The notes beneath the pieces were generated by a model. It ran no database searches, was not told where the DNA came from, and worked only from the letters and a program-made list of their open reading frames with translations. Source: Halocynthiibacter styelae (GTDB lineage Bacteria > Pseudomonadota > Alphaproteobacteria > Rhodobacterales > Rhodobacteraceae). Taken from it: a DNA stretch of 64,000 bases. Numbering within the stretch: position 1 is the first letter of the stretch; every line of letters starts with the position of its first letter. Positions 46,332-55,825 of this stretch are shown here, piece by piece. Position numbers and translations under genes: made by a program. Where the stretch lies: positions 151,294-215,293 of the forward strand of contig NZ_JADCKQ010000006.1 in assembly GCF_016123485.1 (NCBI RefSeq). The letters run 5' to 3'.

Positions 46332-47392
46332 TCGGACTCCACAGTGGCATTCTTATAGGGTGGCAGGCGGTGCTTGCCGGGGAATTCAGGCAATATATGC
46401 ATTAAACGGGCGCGGATCTGAACCCAGAACACGCCCAGAGTGGTGATAAATGCGCCGAGGATAAGAAGGGTCAGGACAATGCCCGCCCCATCATTAAAGC
46501 TGTTCTGAAGCGCCCAGATCAGGATCGCGGCCAGATAACCAATGCCTGCGGTCAGGAAGGACCGGCGATCAATCACGAGCGCCAGCAGTGTGATCAGAAA
46601 CAGGGCGATGGCCGTGTAAAGATAGGCGATATTGCCATCCGCGCTGAGCAGCGAGAAGGCAACAGTGTTCACAATTGCCGGTGCGGCCAGCAGATGTAGC
46701 CAGAAACCGGTCGCAGACAGACGAGAAATCCGGTTGGGATCGCGCAGGTCAAAATACATGCCGCCAATAAAGGCAAGGATCCCGGCAATCAGTGACGCCC
46801 AGGCGAAACTGGAACCGGATTGCAGATCAAAAGATGGATCATAACCGAGTATGGGGATGTCGTTCGGCGCATTGTAATCGCTGATCAGGCCGAAGACCCC
46901 GAGGAAGGCATAACCGCCCAGTACAAACATCGCAAAAGGCAGACGGAACTGGTAAAAATAAATTGCCATTATCACGATGCCAACGGCTGAGAATGCCAGA
47001 AATGGGGGATTATCCGTGAATGCAAATATTGTCGCTGCTGTGAACATCGCAACACCCATCGCAAGGAACATGCCTGGCAGGGTCATACGGCGTTTGCGGA
47101 TGATATAGACTGAAAACACCCAGCAAAAGATCAGGCCGACAATGGGCATGGCCGCCCCGCCGCCAATGACACCGCTGAAGGCCAGCATACCGGCCAAAAG
47201 CAGGGCAAGGCCTACGGTGACAAAGATTTCAGAGAAACCACGGAAGAACTCAAAAGGTTCATCCTCTGCGACCATATTATCGCGAATGCCCTGGCGTTCC
47301 TGGGCCAGGGAAATCAATCCGGCGGCCTGTTGTTCGGTCAGAATATCAGCAGCCACCGCGGCGCGAATATCGTCAGTCTGAAATTGATCCAT
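46328..47392 (-). CDS. Polytopic membrane protein of unknown function
   Basis: 354-aa protein. A soluble N-terminal segment (about 1-55, helix-rich, [20 protein letters not shown]) is followed by roughly ten predicted transmembrane helices from [24 protein letters not shown] to [26 protein letters not shown]. The layout resembles DUF2157-like predicted membrane proteins, but I cannot assign the family firmly. It is placed between hslV and hslU and overlaps hslU by ATGA, so it is co-translated with the protease ATPase. ATG 47392 has AAGG upstream. Confidence 0.8.
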   Translation of the reverse strand: MDQFQTDDIRAAVAADILTEQQAAGLISLAQERQGIRDNMVAEDEPFEFFRGFSEIFVTVGLALLLAGMLAFSGVIGGGAAMPIVGLIFCWVFSVYIIRKRRMTLPGMFLAMGVAMFTAATIFAFTDNPPFLAFSAVGIVIMAIYFYQFRLPFAMFVLGGYAFLGVFGLISDYNAPNDIPILGYDPSFDLQSGSSFAWASLIAGILAFIGGMYFDLRDPNRISRLSATGFWLHLLAAPAIVNTVAFSLLSADGNIAYLYTAIALFLITLLALVIDRRSFLTAGIGYLAAILIWALQNSFNDGAGIVLTLLILGAFITTLGVFWVQIRARLMHILPEFPGKHRLPPYKNATVESE

Positions 47393-47698
47393 TGGAATAC
47401 CTTTAATCTGTCGCTGCATTCTATCTGGGTGTTTTTAAAAGAAACACAAGCTTTCACATAGGTTCACGGAGGCGTGTGCAGGGGTTTTTATCTGCAAAAT
47501 CACCCCCATCTGTTTGAGGCAGACACAAAGCGAGACCGCTGTCCCTGGTTTCGCCCAAAGTCTGTGACCTGATTATCAGGACCTGGTGTGAGGCCTCTTT
47601 CTGGCCTTTGGGTGTTATGGCCAGACTGACGCCACCCCCGCGATGGGCACACCGGAAGTAGGGCCCGGCCTCTGAAAAAGAGGCCGGGTCTTAATCTT
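47393..47698. other. Gene-free stretch between hslV and the membrane protein gene
   Basis: About 306 bases with no credible ORF. The right half holds a predicted plus-strand structured RNA with its own intrinsic terminator (separate entries). The left half (47393-47520) should contain promoter sequence for the membrane protein-hslU unit (minus) and for the RNA (plus), but I see no convincing -35/-10 pair. Confidence 0.7.
47541..47665 (+). ncRNA. Candidate structured RNA, 6S-RNA-like
   Basis: The stretch can fold into a bulged closing stem: CCC, TGGT and GCCC (47543-47556) pair with GGGC, ACCG and GGG (47645-47663). An inner stem AGTCTG/CAGACT (47559-47564 with 47622-47627) encloses two small hairpins (CCTGA-TTA-TCAGG at 47568-47580 and AGGCC-N7-GGCCT at 47591-47607). 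A large unpaired 3' strand (47628-47644) follows. A long interrupted duplex with a central bubble, then a terminator, is how 6S RNA looks. The GGGCACACCGG segment resembles alphaproteobacterial 6S from memory. Ends approximate; identity unproven. Confidence 0.5.
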
Positions 47699-47700
47699 TT
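47664..47700 (+). terminator. Strong plus-strand intrinsic terminator not linked to any gene
   Basis: Perfect 10-bp stem CCCGGCCTCT / AGAGGCCGGG (47664-47673 with 47679-47688) with a 5-base loop, then TCTTAATCTTTT. On the minus strand no T run follows, so it points rightward although both flanking genes read leftward. It best fits the end of the candidate RNA. Confidence 0.82.
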
Positions 47701-48256
47701 ATGAACTGATTTTTTCGACGGTCAGGCGGCCATTTGTGTAAACGCAGATATCTGCCGCAATCGCCATAGCATCGCGTGCCACGGTTTCTGCGTCTTTATC
47801 GCTGTCCATCATGCCCCGCGCTGCCGCCAGGGCGAAATTCCCGCCGGAACCGATCGCAGCAACTTCATGTTCCGGTTCCAGAACGTCGCCCGCGCCGGTG
47901 ATCACCAGCAAATCGCGCCCATCAGTCACAATCAGCATGGCTTCCAGTTTTTGCAGGTATTTGTCGGTGCGCCAGTCTTTCGCAAGCTCAACAGAGGCAC
48001 GCTGAAGTTGCCCGGGGGTGGCTTCAAGCTTGGCTTCAAGGCGTTCAAGCAGCGTGAAAGCATCAGCGGTGGATCCGGCAAAGCCCGCGACCACATCATA
48101 GCCACCAGGTGACAGGCGACGCACCTTGCGCGCAGTGCCTTTGATCACAGTCTGGCCAAGCGATACCTGCCCGTCCCCCGCAATCACCACTTCACCACCT
48201 TTTTTTACACCAATGATCGTGGTGCCATGCCAGCCCGGAAAATCACTATCCGCCAT
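47699..48256 (-). CDS. hslV: ATP-dependent protease peptidase subunit HslV
   Basis: 185-aa N-terminal-nucleophile protease. After a short propeptide ([11 protein letters not shown]) the mature N-terminus is [29 protein letters not shown], with catalytic Thr. Later regions [32 protein letters not shown] and [16 protein letters not shown] are typical. The propeptide is longer than in E. coli (Met only). ATG 48256 has an excellent GGAGG 6 bases upstream; the longer open frame is not needed. Confidence 0.96.
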   Translation of the reverse strand: MADSDFPGWHGTTIIGVKKGGEVVIAGDGQVSLGQTVIKGTARKVRRLSPGGYDVVAGFAGSTADAFTLLERLEAKLEATPGQLQRASVELAKDWRTDKYLQKLEAMLIVTDGRDLLVITGAGDVLEPEHEVAAIGSGGNFALAAARGMMDSDKDAETVARDAMAIAADICVYTNGRLTVEKISS

Positions 48257-48424
48257 AAAAACCTCCGTTGATTTCATTTCTATATGATCCTGTGCCAGGC
48301 AGTTCACAAGGGGTTTTCCCGGATGCAGGGTTCAGTGGGCAGAAGATGGTAGCTGCAAAAATCGTCTGTCTAACAGCTGTATGAGCTGGCCGCGCTAAAT
48401 GCCGCAGCTGGAATCCGTAAACAA

Positions 48425-48444
48425 AAAAAGCGCCCGAAGGCGCT
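48425..48444 (-). terminator. Intrinsic terminator after trxA
   Basis: 6-bp stem AGCGCC / GGCGCT (48429-48434 with 48439-48444) closing a TTCG tetraloop on the minus strand, followed by seven T residues. It ends the tsaE-to-trxA operon. The 160-base gap to hslV otherwise holds several AGCTG/CAGCT pentamers without clear meaning. Confidence 0.9.
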
Positions 48445-48467
48445 TTTCTGTCGTTTCTGAATAAAGA

Positions 48468-48788
48468 TCAGATGTTTTCTTTGATCCAGCCGTCCAGTGC
48501 TGCTTTTGGGGCTGCGCCAACTTTGTTGGAAATAACCTGGCCGTCTTTGAACATGAACAGCGCCGGAATGCCACGAACGCCCATTTGTGCCGGGGAGTTC
48601 GGGTTTTCATCCACGTTTACTTTCACGATCTTTACCTGACCGTCGTATTGAGCGGACAGTTCTTCCAGGGCCGGGCCAATCTGCTTACATGGGCCACACC
48701 ATTCTGCCCAGAAGTCCACCACAACAGGGATGGAGGATTCTTTAACTTCTGCGTCAAAGGTTGCGTCGGTCACTGCTACGGTTGCCAT
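48468..48788 (-). CDS. trxA: Thioredoxin 1
   Basis: 106-aa classical thioredoxin with active site WCGPC (in [20 protein letters not shown]), the buried Asp, cis-Pro in [13 protein letters not shown], and normal length. Cytosolic disulfide reductase. ATG 48788 with CAGGAG upstream. It is the last gene of the addB-addA operon, 62 bases after addA. Confidence 0.97.
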   Translation of the reverse strand: MATVAVTDATFDAEVKESSIPVVVDFWAEWCGPCKQIGPALEELSAQYDGQVKIVKVNVDENPNSPAQMGVRGIPALFMFKDGQVISNKVGAAPKAALDGWIKENI

Positions 48789-48850
48789 GTCTCAAACTCC
48801 TGGAGAACAATTCAAAGTCAAAGGGAACCTAAGGATGCCCCTGACCAACG

Positions 48851-51800
48851 TCAAGGGAAGGAGGCCCGCGCAAAGGCCGTAGACACAAGATCGTGAGGTA
48901 GCGGCATAAGCGCGCCGGTTTTTGTCCAGAGAATGGCGGTTTCAATTTCGTGATCCGGGAAGATCTGGGACAATGCGTGCGTATAAGCCCCCATCTGACG
49001 CAGAATGCCTTCCGGCACTTGATCGGCAGTATCCGGGATCAGGCGGTTGGATTTGAAATCCACAGCACAGATGCGGCCCGGTTCCACAATTAACCGGTCA
49101 ATGATGCCATGCAGGCGTTTGCCATTTTCCAGATCAGCAGACAGGGAAACTTCGGCCTGTGTGTCTTTGTGAAATACCGTATCCGCCAGTGGAGAGCGCA
49201 GCAGGGTGATGGCTTCTTGCACGGCTTGTTCAGCCTCTTTTTCCGGAACCTCATCCTGATTTTCAATCAGGGTGCGTGCCTGTTCTTCCAGCCTGTCCAC
49301 ATCAGTGCCAGGCAGAGTTTCCAGCAGATGGTGTACAAGCGTGCCATAGCGCATGGCTTGTTCTTTATCGCACTCAGCATCCGGGGCCTCTGGCATGGTT
49401 TTCGCACCGCCCAGATCAGAAGGCGAAATGGTTTTCGCGGATGTTTCCGGGTTGCGCACGGGCGTATCGACCCAATCGGGCAATATGGTTCTAATGGTCG
49501 TTTCTTGCGGTGCTGTTTTTTCGGCCTCATCCCCCCAGGTGCCGCTTTCCATGCGCAGCCCCTGCCCGGTCGGGAAGTCACAATCTACCGCCCCGCCATG
49601 AGTCAGCCCGTTTTCGACCTGAAGATACCAACTGCTGTTTGTGCCATCGACGTCGCCCGCCCCGGCCACGATCAACCATTTTTCGGCACGGGTCATGGCA
49701 ACGTAAAGCAGGCGATCTTTTTCCTGCAACTGACGTTGGGCAATCTCATCGCGGGCGTCTTTGGCGATCTCGGGGATGATGTCAGAACCAGGTTTCCAGA
49801 TCGCTACGTCTTCAATATCCAGGATTTCTTCCCGCACTTCATTTCTGCGCGAATGGGTATCAGGCAGGATCACAATCGGGGCCTCAAGCCCTTTGGCCCC
49901 ATGCACCGTCATCACGCGTATACGGTTACCCGCGCCATCAGGCTGACGTTTGATGTCGATATCGCCACTGTCCAGCCAGTTCAGGAACCCGGTAAGCGAT
50001 GGAACAGCGGTGGTTTCAAAGGCTTCGGCCTGGGATAAAAGCGCATCCAGCCCGTCTTCAACTTCCTGCCCCAGGCGGGCGATCAGTTTGCGGCGGCCAT
50101 CGTATTTCGTCAGGATCGTTTCGATCAGATCCCAGGGCCGCAGGAAATCTGCCTGGCGCAGCAGATCAGACAACATATCACGGGTTGTCTGATGTTTGTC
50201 CCCGGCCCGCATGGCCTGCCAGAGATATTCGCCCTTGCGTCGTGGCTGTGCGAGGCTGTGAAGGTCCTGGGGGTTCCATCCCAGCAGGGGTGACCGCAGA
50301 GCAGCCGCAAGCGACAGATCATCTTCGGGTGTGGCCAGGAAAGACAGTAAAGCGCGAATATCCTTCACCGCCAACTCTGCCCCGATCTTCAGCTTATCTG
50401 CCCCGGCAATCGGCAGGTCACGCGCCTTACATTCTGCGATGATTTCATGAAACAGCGTTTGCCGCCCCTGCACGAGGATCAGAAAATCACCCGGTTGCAC
50501 CTGACGCATGTTGAACGCGCCACTCTGGCCGATTTCCTGCGGGATCAGGGCGGATTTCAGCATCTCTGCGATCTGTTCGGCAATGGTGCGGGCCAGTACG
50601 ACGATTTCGTTGTTCCGGGCCAGCTTATCGACGGGTTCATACCAGGCGGTTGGGTCTTCCTTGTCGGGTTTTGGCACCACCGGCCAAAGATCGACACGCC
50701 CGGGCATCGCGGTTTTGAACGCGATATGGGTCATTGCGTCGGTTTGTTTTGTGATGCCTTCGGGCCGGAACGTCATATCCACCGCGCGCAGAATGGCAGG
50801 CGCGGACCGGAAGGAATGCGCAAGCTGCATCGCGTTAAACGGCATTTGCGCGGCCTTCAGGCGCTGACCAAATTCCTGACGCATGCGATCAAAGCTGGCG
50901 GGGTCTGCGCCCTGAAAGGAATAGATCGACTGCTTTTCATCCCCCACAACGAACAAGGATCGTTCTGCTTCGCTGCGCGCCCCTTCCCCGGCGGTGAATT
51001 CCTGCGCCAGGGCTTCGACCACATCCCATTGCGCCGGGCTTGTGTCCTGGGCTTCGTCCACAAGGATATGGTCCACGCCACCATCCAGCCGGAACAAGAC
51101 CCATTGCGCTACTAACGGGTCGCGCAGAAGATCACGAGCCTTGAGGATCAGATCGTCGAAATCGAGCTTGCCCAGTAACAGTTTCCGGCTTTCGTATTCA
51201 CGCACGAAGACTTCAGCAAAACGGCAAAGCGTATCGCTGCGCTTTGCGGCCAGAAGTTTCAGCCGGCGTTCGCGGTTTTCTTCAAGCCGTTCCATCAGCT
51301 CATTCAGCGGATCCATCAGAGAACCCAACAGTTTCTGTGTGGCTTTGGTGGGGATCGTTCCGATTTTGGCGCTGAAAGGGGATTTTGCAGTTGCCCCGGT
51401 CAGAAACAGTTTTTCCAGCGTGGTCAGATCATGGAAGGATAGTTTATCGTCGGGCAGAGAAAACAGGATATCTGCATTCTTCACGTCGGTCTTGCCGCCT
51501 TTGGCAAAGAGCGGGGCGACGTCACGCAGCAGATTCGCATCGCCGCTGTCGATGACATCATCCATCAATCCTGGGATGGTGTCATCCTGGGTAAGATCCA
51601 GGGCGGCTTTGATCTGTTCCGGGCTTGGGGCTGGGGCAAAGCTGCGTTTGTGTTTGACGATTTCCTGGGTGATGCGTGTGAAATCTTCGCCGGAAAACTG
51701 ACTGGCCAGCTGATCGACCAGATGCCGGTTCTCGCCTTCAGCCATGGCGTCACTGACAGCTTCGCGCAATTGCGTTGCGTCGCGTTCATCCATTTCCTGA

Positions 51801-52234
51801 AACTGCGGGGATACCCGGGCTTCCAGTGGGAAGCGGCGCAGAAGTGATGCGCAGAACGAATGGATCGTCTGAATCTTCAACCCGCCCGGGGTTTCGATTG
51901 CACTGGCAAACAGGCGGCGGGCATTGGCTAGAACGTCGGCGTTAAGGCTGCCTTCCACGCCAAGTTTGATCAACTCCTGGCGCAGATCATCGTCATCCTT
52001 CATTGCCCAGGACCCAAGCAATTTGAACAGACGGTTCTGCATCTCGGTTGCCGCGGCGGTGGTGTAGGTCAGACAAAGGATATGTTGGGCATTCACACCG
52101 CCCAGCAACAGTCGGGCGACGCGGTTTGTCAGTACCCGGGTTTTCCCGGAACCCGCGTTGGCGGACAGCCATACCGATCCGGTGGGGTCAGCGGCACGCA
52201 TCTGGGCAAGGCTGGCGGCGTCAGGGCGTGTCAT
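48851..52234 (-). CDS. addA: Double-strand break repair helicase-nuclease AddA
   Basis: 1127-aa UvrD-type helicase with C-terminal RecB-like nuclease. Walker A is LSANAGSGKTRVLTNRVARLLLGG, with LCLTYTTAAATEMQNR, Walker B ILVDEAQDTSPAQW, VGDEKQSIYSFQGADP, and MTVHGAKGLEAPIVILPDT and YVAMTRAEKWLIVAG. The nuclease motif is HGIIDRLIVEPGRICAVDFKSNR. With AddB it resects broken DNA ends and loads RecA. ATG overlaps the addB stop. Confidence 0.97.
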   Translation of the reverse strand: MTRPDAASLAQMRAADPTGSVWLSANAGSGKTRVLTNRVARLLLGGVNAQHILCLTYTTAAATEMQNRLFKLLGSWAMKDDDDLRQELIKLGVEGSLNADVLANARRLFASAIETPGGLKIQTIHSFCASLLRRFPLEARVSPQFQEMDERDATQLREAVSDAMAEGENRHLVDQLASQFSGEDFTRITQEIVKHKRSFAPAPSPEQIKAALDLTQDDTIPGLMDDVIDSGDANLLRDVAPLFAKGGKTDVKNADILFSLPDDKLSFHDLTTLEKLFLTGATAKSPFSAKIGTIPTKATQKLLGSLMDPLNELMERLEENRERRLKLLAAKRSDTLCRFAEVFVREYESRKLLLGKLDFDDLILKARDLLRDPLVAQWVLFRLDGGVDHILVDEAQDTSPAQWDVVEALAQEFTAGEGARSEAERSLFVVGDEKQSIYSFQGADPASFDRMRQEFGQRLKAAQMPFNAMQLAHSFRSAPAILRAVDMTFRPEGITKQTDAMTHIAFKTAMPGRVDLWPVVPKPDKEDPTAWYEPVDKLARNNEIVVLARTIAEQIAEMLKSALIPQEIGQSGAFNMRQVQPGDFLILVQGRQTLFHEIIAECKARDLPIAGADKLKIGAELAVKDIRALLSFLATPEDDLSLAAALRSPLLGWNPQDLHSLAQPRRKGEYLWQAMRAGDKHQTTRDMLSDLLRQADFLRPWDLIETILTKYDGRRKLIARLGQEVEDGLDALLSQAEAFETTAVPSLTGFLNWLDSGDIDIKRQPDGAGNRIRVMTVHGAKGLEAPIVILPDTHSRRNEVREEILDIEDVAIWKPGSDIIPEIAKDARDEIAQRQLQEKDRLLYVAMTRAEKWLIVAGAGDVDGTNSSWYLQVENGLTHGGAVDCDFPTGQGLRMESGTWGDEAEKTAPQETTIRTILPDWVDTPVRNPETSAKTISPSDLGGAKTMPEAPDAECDKEQAMRYGTLVHHLLETLPGTDVDRLEEQARTLIENQDEVPEKEAEQAVQEAITLLRSPLADTVFHKDTQAEVSLSADLENGKRLHGIIDRLIVEPGRICAVDFKSNRLIPDTADQVPEGILRQMGAYTHALSQIFPDHEIETAILWTKTGALMPLPHDLVSTAFARASFP

Positions 52235-55143
52235 TGCAGATCCTCTTCAACCGGGGCGGATGTTGTGTCCCATTCACCAAAACGGGCCAGGTGATCGAAG
52301 TCACCATCAAAGCGCTGACCTTCAATCGCACGTCGGGACAAGTAGCCGCGCTGCGGTTGCACCCAGGTGGCAATAAGTTCGCAGAACTGATCCCAGATTT
52401 CATCGGTGGTTGGCTCTTCCAAGGGTGCCGGAACAACGGCGGGTTTTGACGCCAGCCCGATATAGGCCGCCTCTGCCACCTGTGCGAGGCCAAGGGTTTT
52501 AAACGCCCCGCGTTCTGCCATGGCAGCGGTCAGGGGCAGCTGTTTGTCGAAGTATTTCTGCTGGTCTTTTGAGGGTGGCGCACCGGTTTTATAATCATAG
52601 ATATACACCCTTCCATCATCCGTCTGATCAATCCTGTCGGTGCGGCAGATCAGTGTGAATTCAGGGTTTTGCAGGGTGATTTTACCGTTTTCCTCAAATT
52701 CAGCGGGGGTGGCGTTTTGCTGACGCCGGGCCTCGGACTGAAGGAACCAGGGCATCACGCGCAAAAGCTTTGCCCGCCAGATCCGCTGCACCGCAGGCCA
52801 TGGGGCGGCAGTTGGCAGGATCTCGTCGATGGTTTCAATAAAGGCATCTTCAGACAGGTCATTCTTGCGAATGAAAGCTTCCATAATGTCATGCACCACC
52901 GTGCCGCGCAGAGGCGCATCGGCGGATTGCTGAAGCGGACGCAAGGGGCGCAGGTTCAGGATATATTGTGCATAGATCGCATAAGGATCGCGGATCAGTT
53001 TCTGGATCGCGGTGACCGACAGTTGTTTGGGGCGCTGTTCCACAGGTGGGCGTGGCGATGGGCGTGGTGCCGGATCAACTTCCGGCAGGGCACGGTCCCA
53101 TTCTTTCAGCATCGAAGCCCAGCCAGCGCCACGTGCAGTCATGCCCTTCAGCGCTTCCGGGCCGCCTTTGTCCGGCAGACCGGACAGAAGGTTCATCAGC
53201 CGGTTCAGCCAGCGCGAGGGCACGGTTTCGGCAGAGGCATCGCGGATGGATCGGGTCAGCCAGATTTCATAGGCCCCTGCGGCCTGCTGAAAGTCATGCG
53301 CGGCCAACCCTGTGCGTCGTTCCGGCAAAAGCAGGCCCAGATCTTTGCGCATCTGTCTGTTCAGCCAGGGATCAGGCGCAGGTTGTCCCGGCCAGATGCC
53401 TTCGTTAAGCCCGCCCAGAATAACAATATCAGCGCTTTGCACGCGGGCTTCCAGCGTGCCCCAGATCATGACATTGCTGTTTGGTGTGACGGCGCTGCGC
53501 AACTCACCCGCCTGAAGCAGGGACAAAAGAAGCGCGCCAAATTCACGGGCACTGTGGGTGCCGCCTGCGTCCGATACCTCGGCCAGGTGATCCATGATCT
53601 TGCGGGCTTCCTGCCCGGCGGTGTTTTCCCAAAGCTCGCCGCTGATTTCACCATCAGGGCCTGCGCAGAAGGTTTCACACCGGGTGATCAGGATTTCGGT
53701 GAAGGTGGAAATGCTGGCTTCGTTCAGATCTTCCAGTTCTGACAATGTGCTGACAATCCAGTCACCCCAATGCTGTGCCACGTCGGTTTTCATCTTCTCA
53801 GCAAAACTTGCCAGATCATCGGCATTGGGGAAAGGCATGCCTTTCGCGCGGATCATCAGTTCCAGGTCACGCGTGTGCAACAAATGGGTGCCGCGATTGC
53901 CCGCGCCTGTGGCGACCAGAGGATGTTTCAGAATAGCCAGCAGATCGCTTGCATCGGCCTGACGCCCAAACAGCGACGCAATCTGGCGCAGAAGGCGTCC
54001 TGGGGCCGACAGATGCAGGGGGCGCCCAGCGGAGTCATCCGGTTCAATGCCCCAACGTGACAAAGCCATAGACACCCGGCGCGTCAGCTGGCGATCGGGC
54101 GACACAAGCGCAATGGTCTTGCCTTGTTCAAGTGCAGCCCGCATGCCCAGGGCGATGGCACCGGCTTCTGTCCGGCCATCCTGGGCTTCCAGCAGGGTTA
54201 CTTTTTCGCAGGCAGCGGTGATTTCCTCGGCGGGTGTTTGATCGGTGCGCCATTGATCCGTCACGGGTGCGGGACGCAAGGCGAGGGATAACAATTTGTT
54301 CCGCGCCGCAGCGGGAACCGGTGTTTCCGACCAGGGCAGAATGTCCTGCCGTGTCAGGCCCAGAGACTGCATCAGGGCCAGCGCGCGATACTGCGGGTGA
54401 TCTTCCCCAGTGCCTTCACGGGCAAGGGATTCCCAGGCGCTGTCGGGCATGTCAAAATCGAAACCGGGCAAAACAATTGCCCCCTGCGGCAGGCGTGCGA
54501 CGGCTTCCATCATCAAGTGCGTTGTGCCGCGCGAACCAGTAGAACCAGCGATGATGACTGGGTGCTGCGGTGGCTGAACCTGCCAGTCAGTGATCTGTGC
54601 GATTGTTGCCTGACGCAATTGTGCATCCTGGCCAGGGCCAGAAGTCTGAAAATAGCTGTGAACGAGGGACAGAAACTGTTGCGCCCTTGCCCAGTGGCCG
54701 GATTGATCCGTCAGATCAAGCGACAGAATGTCGGCGGGATCAACACCTTCGCCGGCGGCTTCGTCAAACAGGGTGACAAGACTTTCTGCGAGGTCAAAAG
54801 CGGCCGTATGCGGGGCAAGATCCGGGGATTGGGCGATCAGCGCCTGGACAAGACGTGCGATTTCCAGACGTTTACGAAGCGGCGCGATCGCAGGTTTTGT
54901 TGCGATGTCCTTTCCAAAAGCATCCAGCGTGCGAATGGCGGGCAAAAGCATGGCTGGCCCGGCGTCAAACAGATCCCGCAGCTTACGGGCGCTGCGCCTT
55001 GTGTTGACGTAGATTTCTGTGCGCGGTGGGGTCAGTGGATCATTTTCAGGCCAGCGCTGATGCAGCCCTTCAATCAGAGCCTTCGAGAAATCCACGCCCG
55101 GGGGCAGCGCATAGACGCGGGGTTGGTCAGATGGTTCAAACAT
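52231..55143 (-). CDS. addB: Double-strand break repair protein AddB
   Basis: 970-aa partner of AddA. The N-terminal half is a helicase-like fold without an intact Walker A, as known for alphaproteobacterial AddB. The C-terminal nuclease has SVTAIQKLIRDPYAIYAQYILNLRPL, LRGTVVHDIMEAF and LICRTDRIDQTDDGRVYIYDYKTG with catalytic Asp/Lys. Four-Cys iron-sulfur ligands of Bacillus AddB are not evident. Overlaps the downstream addA (ATGA) and the upstream murU (8 bases). Confidence 0.94.
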   Translation of the reverse strand: MFEPSDQPRVYALPPGVDFSKALIEGLHQRWPENDPLTPPRTEIYVNTRRSARKLRDLFDAGPAMLLPAIRTLDAFGKDIATKPAIAPLRKRLEIARLVQALIAQSPDLAPHTAAFDLAESLVTLFDEAAGEGVDPADILSLDLTDQSGHWARAQQFLSLVHSYFQTSGPGQDAQLRQATIAQITDWQVQPPQHPVIIAGSTGSRGTTHLMMEAVARLPQGAIVLPGFDFDMPDSAWESLAREGTGEDHPQYRALALMQSLGLTRQDILPWSETPVPAAARNKLLSLALRPAPVTDQWRTDQTPAEEITAACEKVTLLEAQDGRTEAGAIALGMRAALEQGKTIALVSPDRQLTRRVSMALSRWGIEPDDSAGRPLHLSAPGRLLRQIASLFGRQADASDLLAILKHPLVATGAGNRGTHLLHTRDLELMIRAKGMPFPNADDLASFAEKMKTDVAQHWGDWIVSTLSELEDLNEASISTFTEILITRCETFCAGPDGEISGELWENTAGQEARKIMDHLAEVSDAGGTHSAREFGALLLSLLQAGELRSAVTPNSNVMIWGTLEARVQSADIVILGGLNEGIWPGQPAPDPWLNRQMRKDLGLLLPERRTGLAAHDFQQAAGAYEIWLTRSIRDASAETVPSRWLNRLMNLLSGLPDKGGPEALKGMTARGAGWASMLKEWDRALPEVDPAPRPSPRPPVEQRPKQLSVTAIQKLIRDPYAIYAQYILNLRPLRPLQQSADAPLRGTVVHDIMEAFIRKNDLSEDAFIETIDEILPTAAPWPAVQRIWRAKLLRVMPWFLQSEARRQQNATPAEFEENGKITLQNPEFTLICRTDRIDQTDDGRVYIYDYKTGAPPSKDQQKYFDKQLPLTAAMAERGAFKTLGLAQVAEAAYIGLASKPAVVPAPLEEPTTDEIWDQFCELIATWVQPQRGYLSRRAIEGQRFDGDFDHLARFGEWDTTSAPVEEDLQ

Positions 55144-55825
55144 CGCAATCTTTCAAAATCTCTTCGGCCAGAGGAATACTTTCCGGTTGCCCGACGTCAC
55201 ACCAGGCACCGGGCCAGTGCAGCCCATAAAGGCGGTCTGATTTATCATAAAGATCCCAGAGAAGGTTCAGGGAAAAGGCGGTTTCATTGATTTTGTCCAA
55301 CCCCTCTGTGCGCAGAATTTGCGCGCCGGTGTAAACATAGCCCGGCCCGCGGGAAATCTGGCCGTGGTCATTCAGGATGAAATCGCCCTGCCCCTTATGC
55401 CCCCTCGCCTGTTCCGGCGTGATCAGCAGCAAAAGCGCATCCATGCGGTTTGCGTCCCAGTGATCTGCCAGCATCTGAAGGGGATCAGGCCCGCGCCAGA
55501 TGGCGTCGGAATTAAGGGTGAAAACTGTGCTATCCTGCAGAAGCGGCGCGGCCTTGCGTAAGCCGCCGCCGGTTTCCAGCAATTCGGCGCTTTCATCGGA
55601 AAAGACAAGATCGCGGTTATTCAGGTGATCCTGCAACATTTCCCCGAAGTAACAGATGTTTACGATGGTGCGTGAAACCGGCGCGTTTTCGACGGTGGTC
55701 AGCGTGTGATCGATCAGTGCCTTTCCCGCGACTTTCACCAGTGGTTTGGGCTGATGGCGCGTCAACTCACCCATGCGGGTGCCTTTCCCGGCAGCGAAAA
55801 TCATCAGGGGAAATTGTTTACTCAT
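55136..55825 (-). CDS. murU: N-acetylmuramate 1-phosphate uridylyltransferase MurU-like
   Basis: 229-aa nucleotidyltransferase of the sugar-phosphate type: FPLMIFAAGKGTRMGELTRHQPKPLVKVAGKALIDHTL, with the pyrophosphorylase loop and Lys, VFTLNSDAIWRG for metal binding. Next to amgK it should convert MurNAc-1-phosphate to UDP-MurNAc in the fosfomycin-tolerant wall-recycling route. Substrate is inferred from context. Overlaps amgK by ATGA and addB by 8 bases. Confidence 0.9.
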   Translation of the reverse strand: MSKQFPLMIFAAGKGTRMGELTRHQPKPLVKVAGKALIDHTLTTVENAPVSRTIVNICYFGEMLQDHLNNRDLVFSDESAELLETGGGLRKAAPLLQDSTVFTLNSDAIWRGPDPLQMLADHWDANRMDALLLLITPEQARGHKGQGDFILNDHGQISRGPGYVYTGAQILRTEGLDKINETAFSLNLLWDLYDKSDRLYGLHWPGAWCDVGQPESIPLAEEILKDCDV

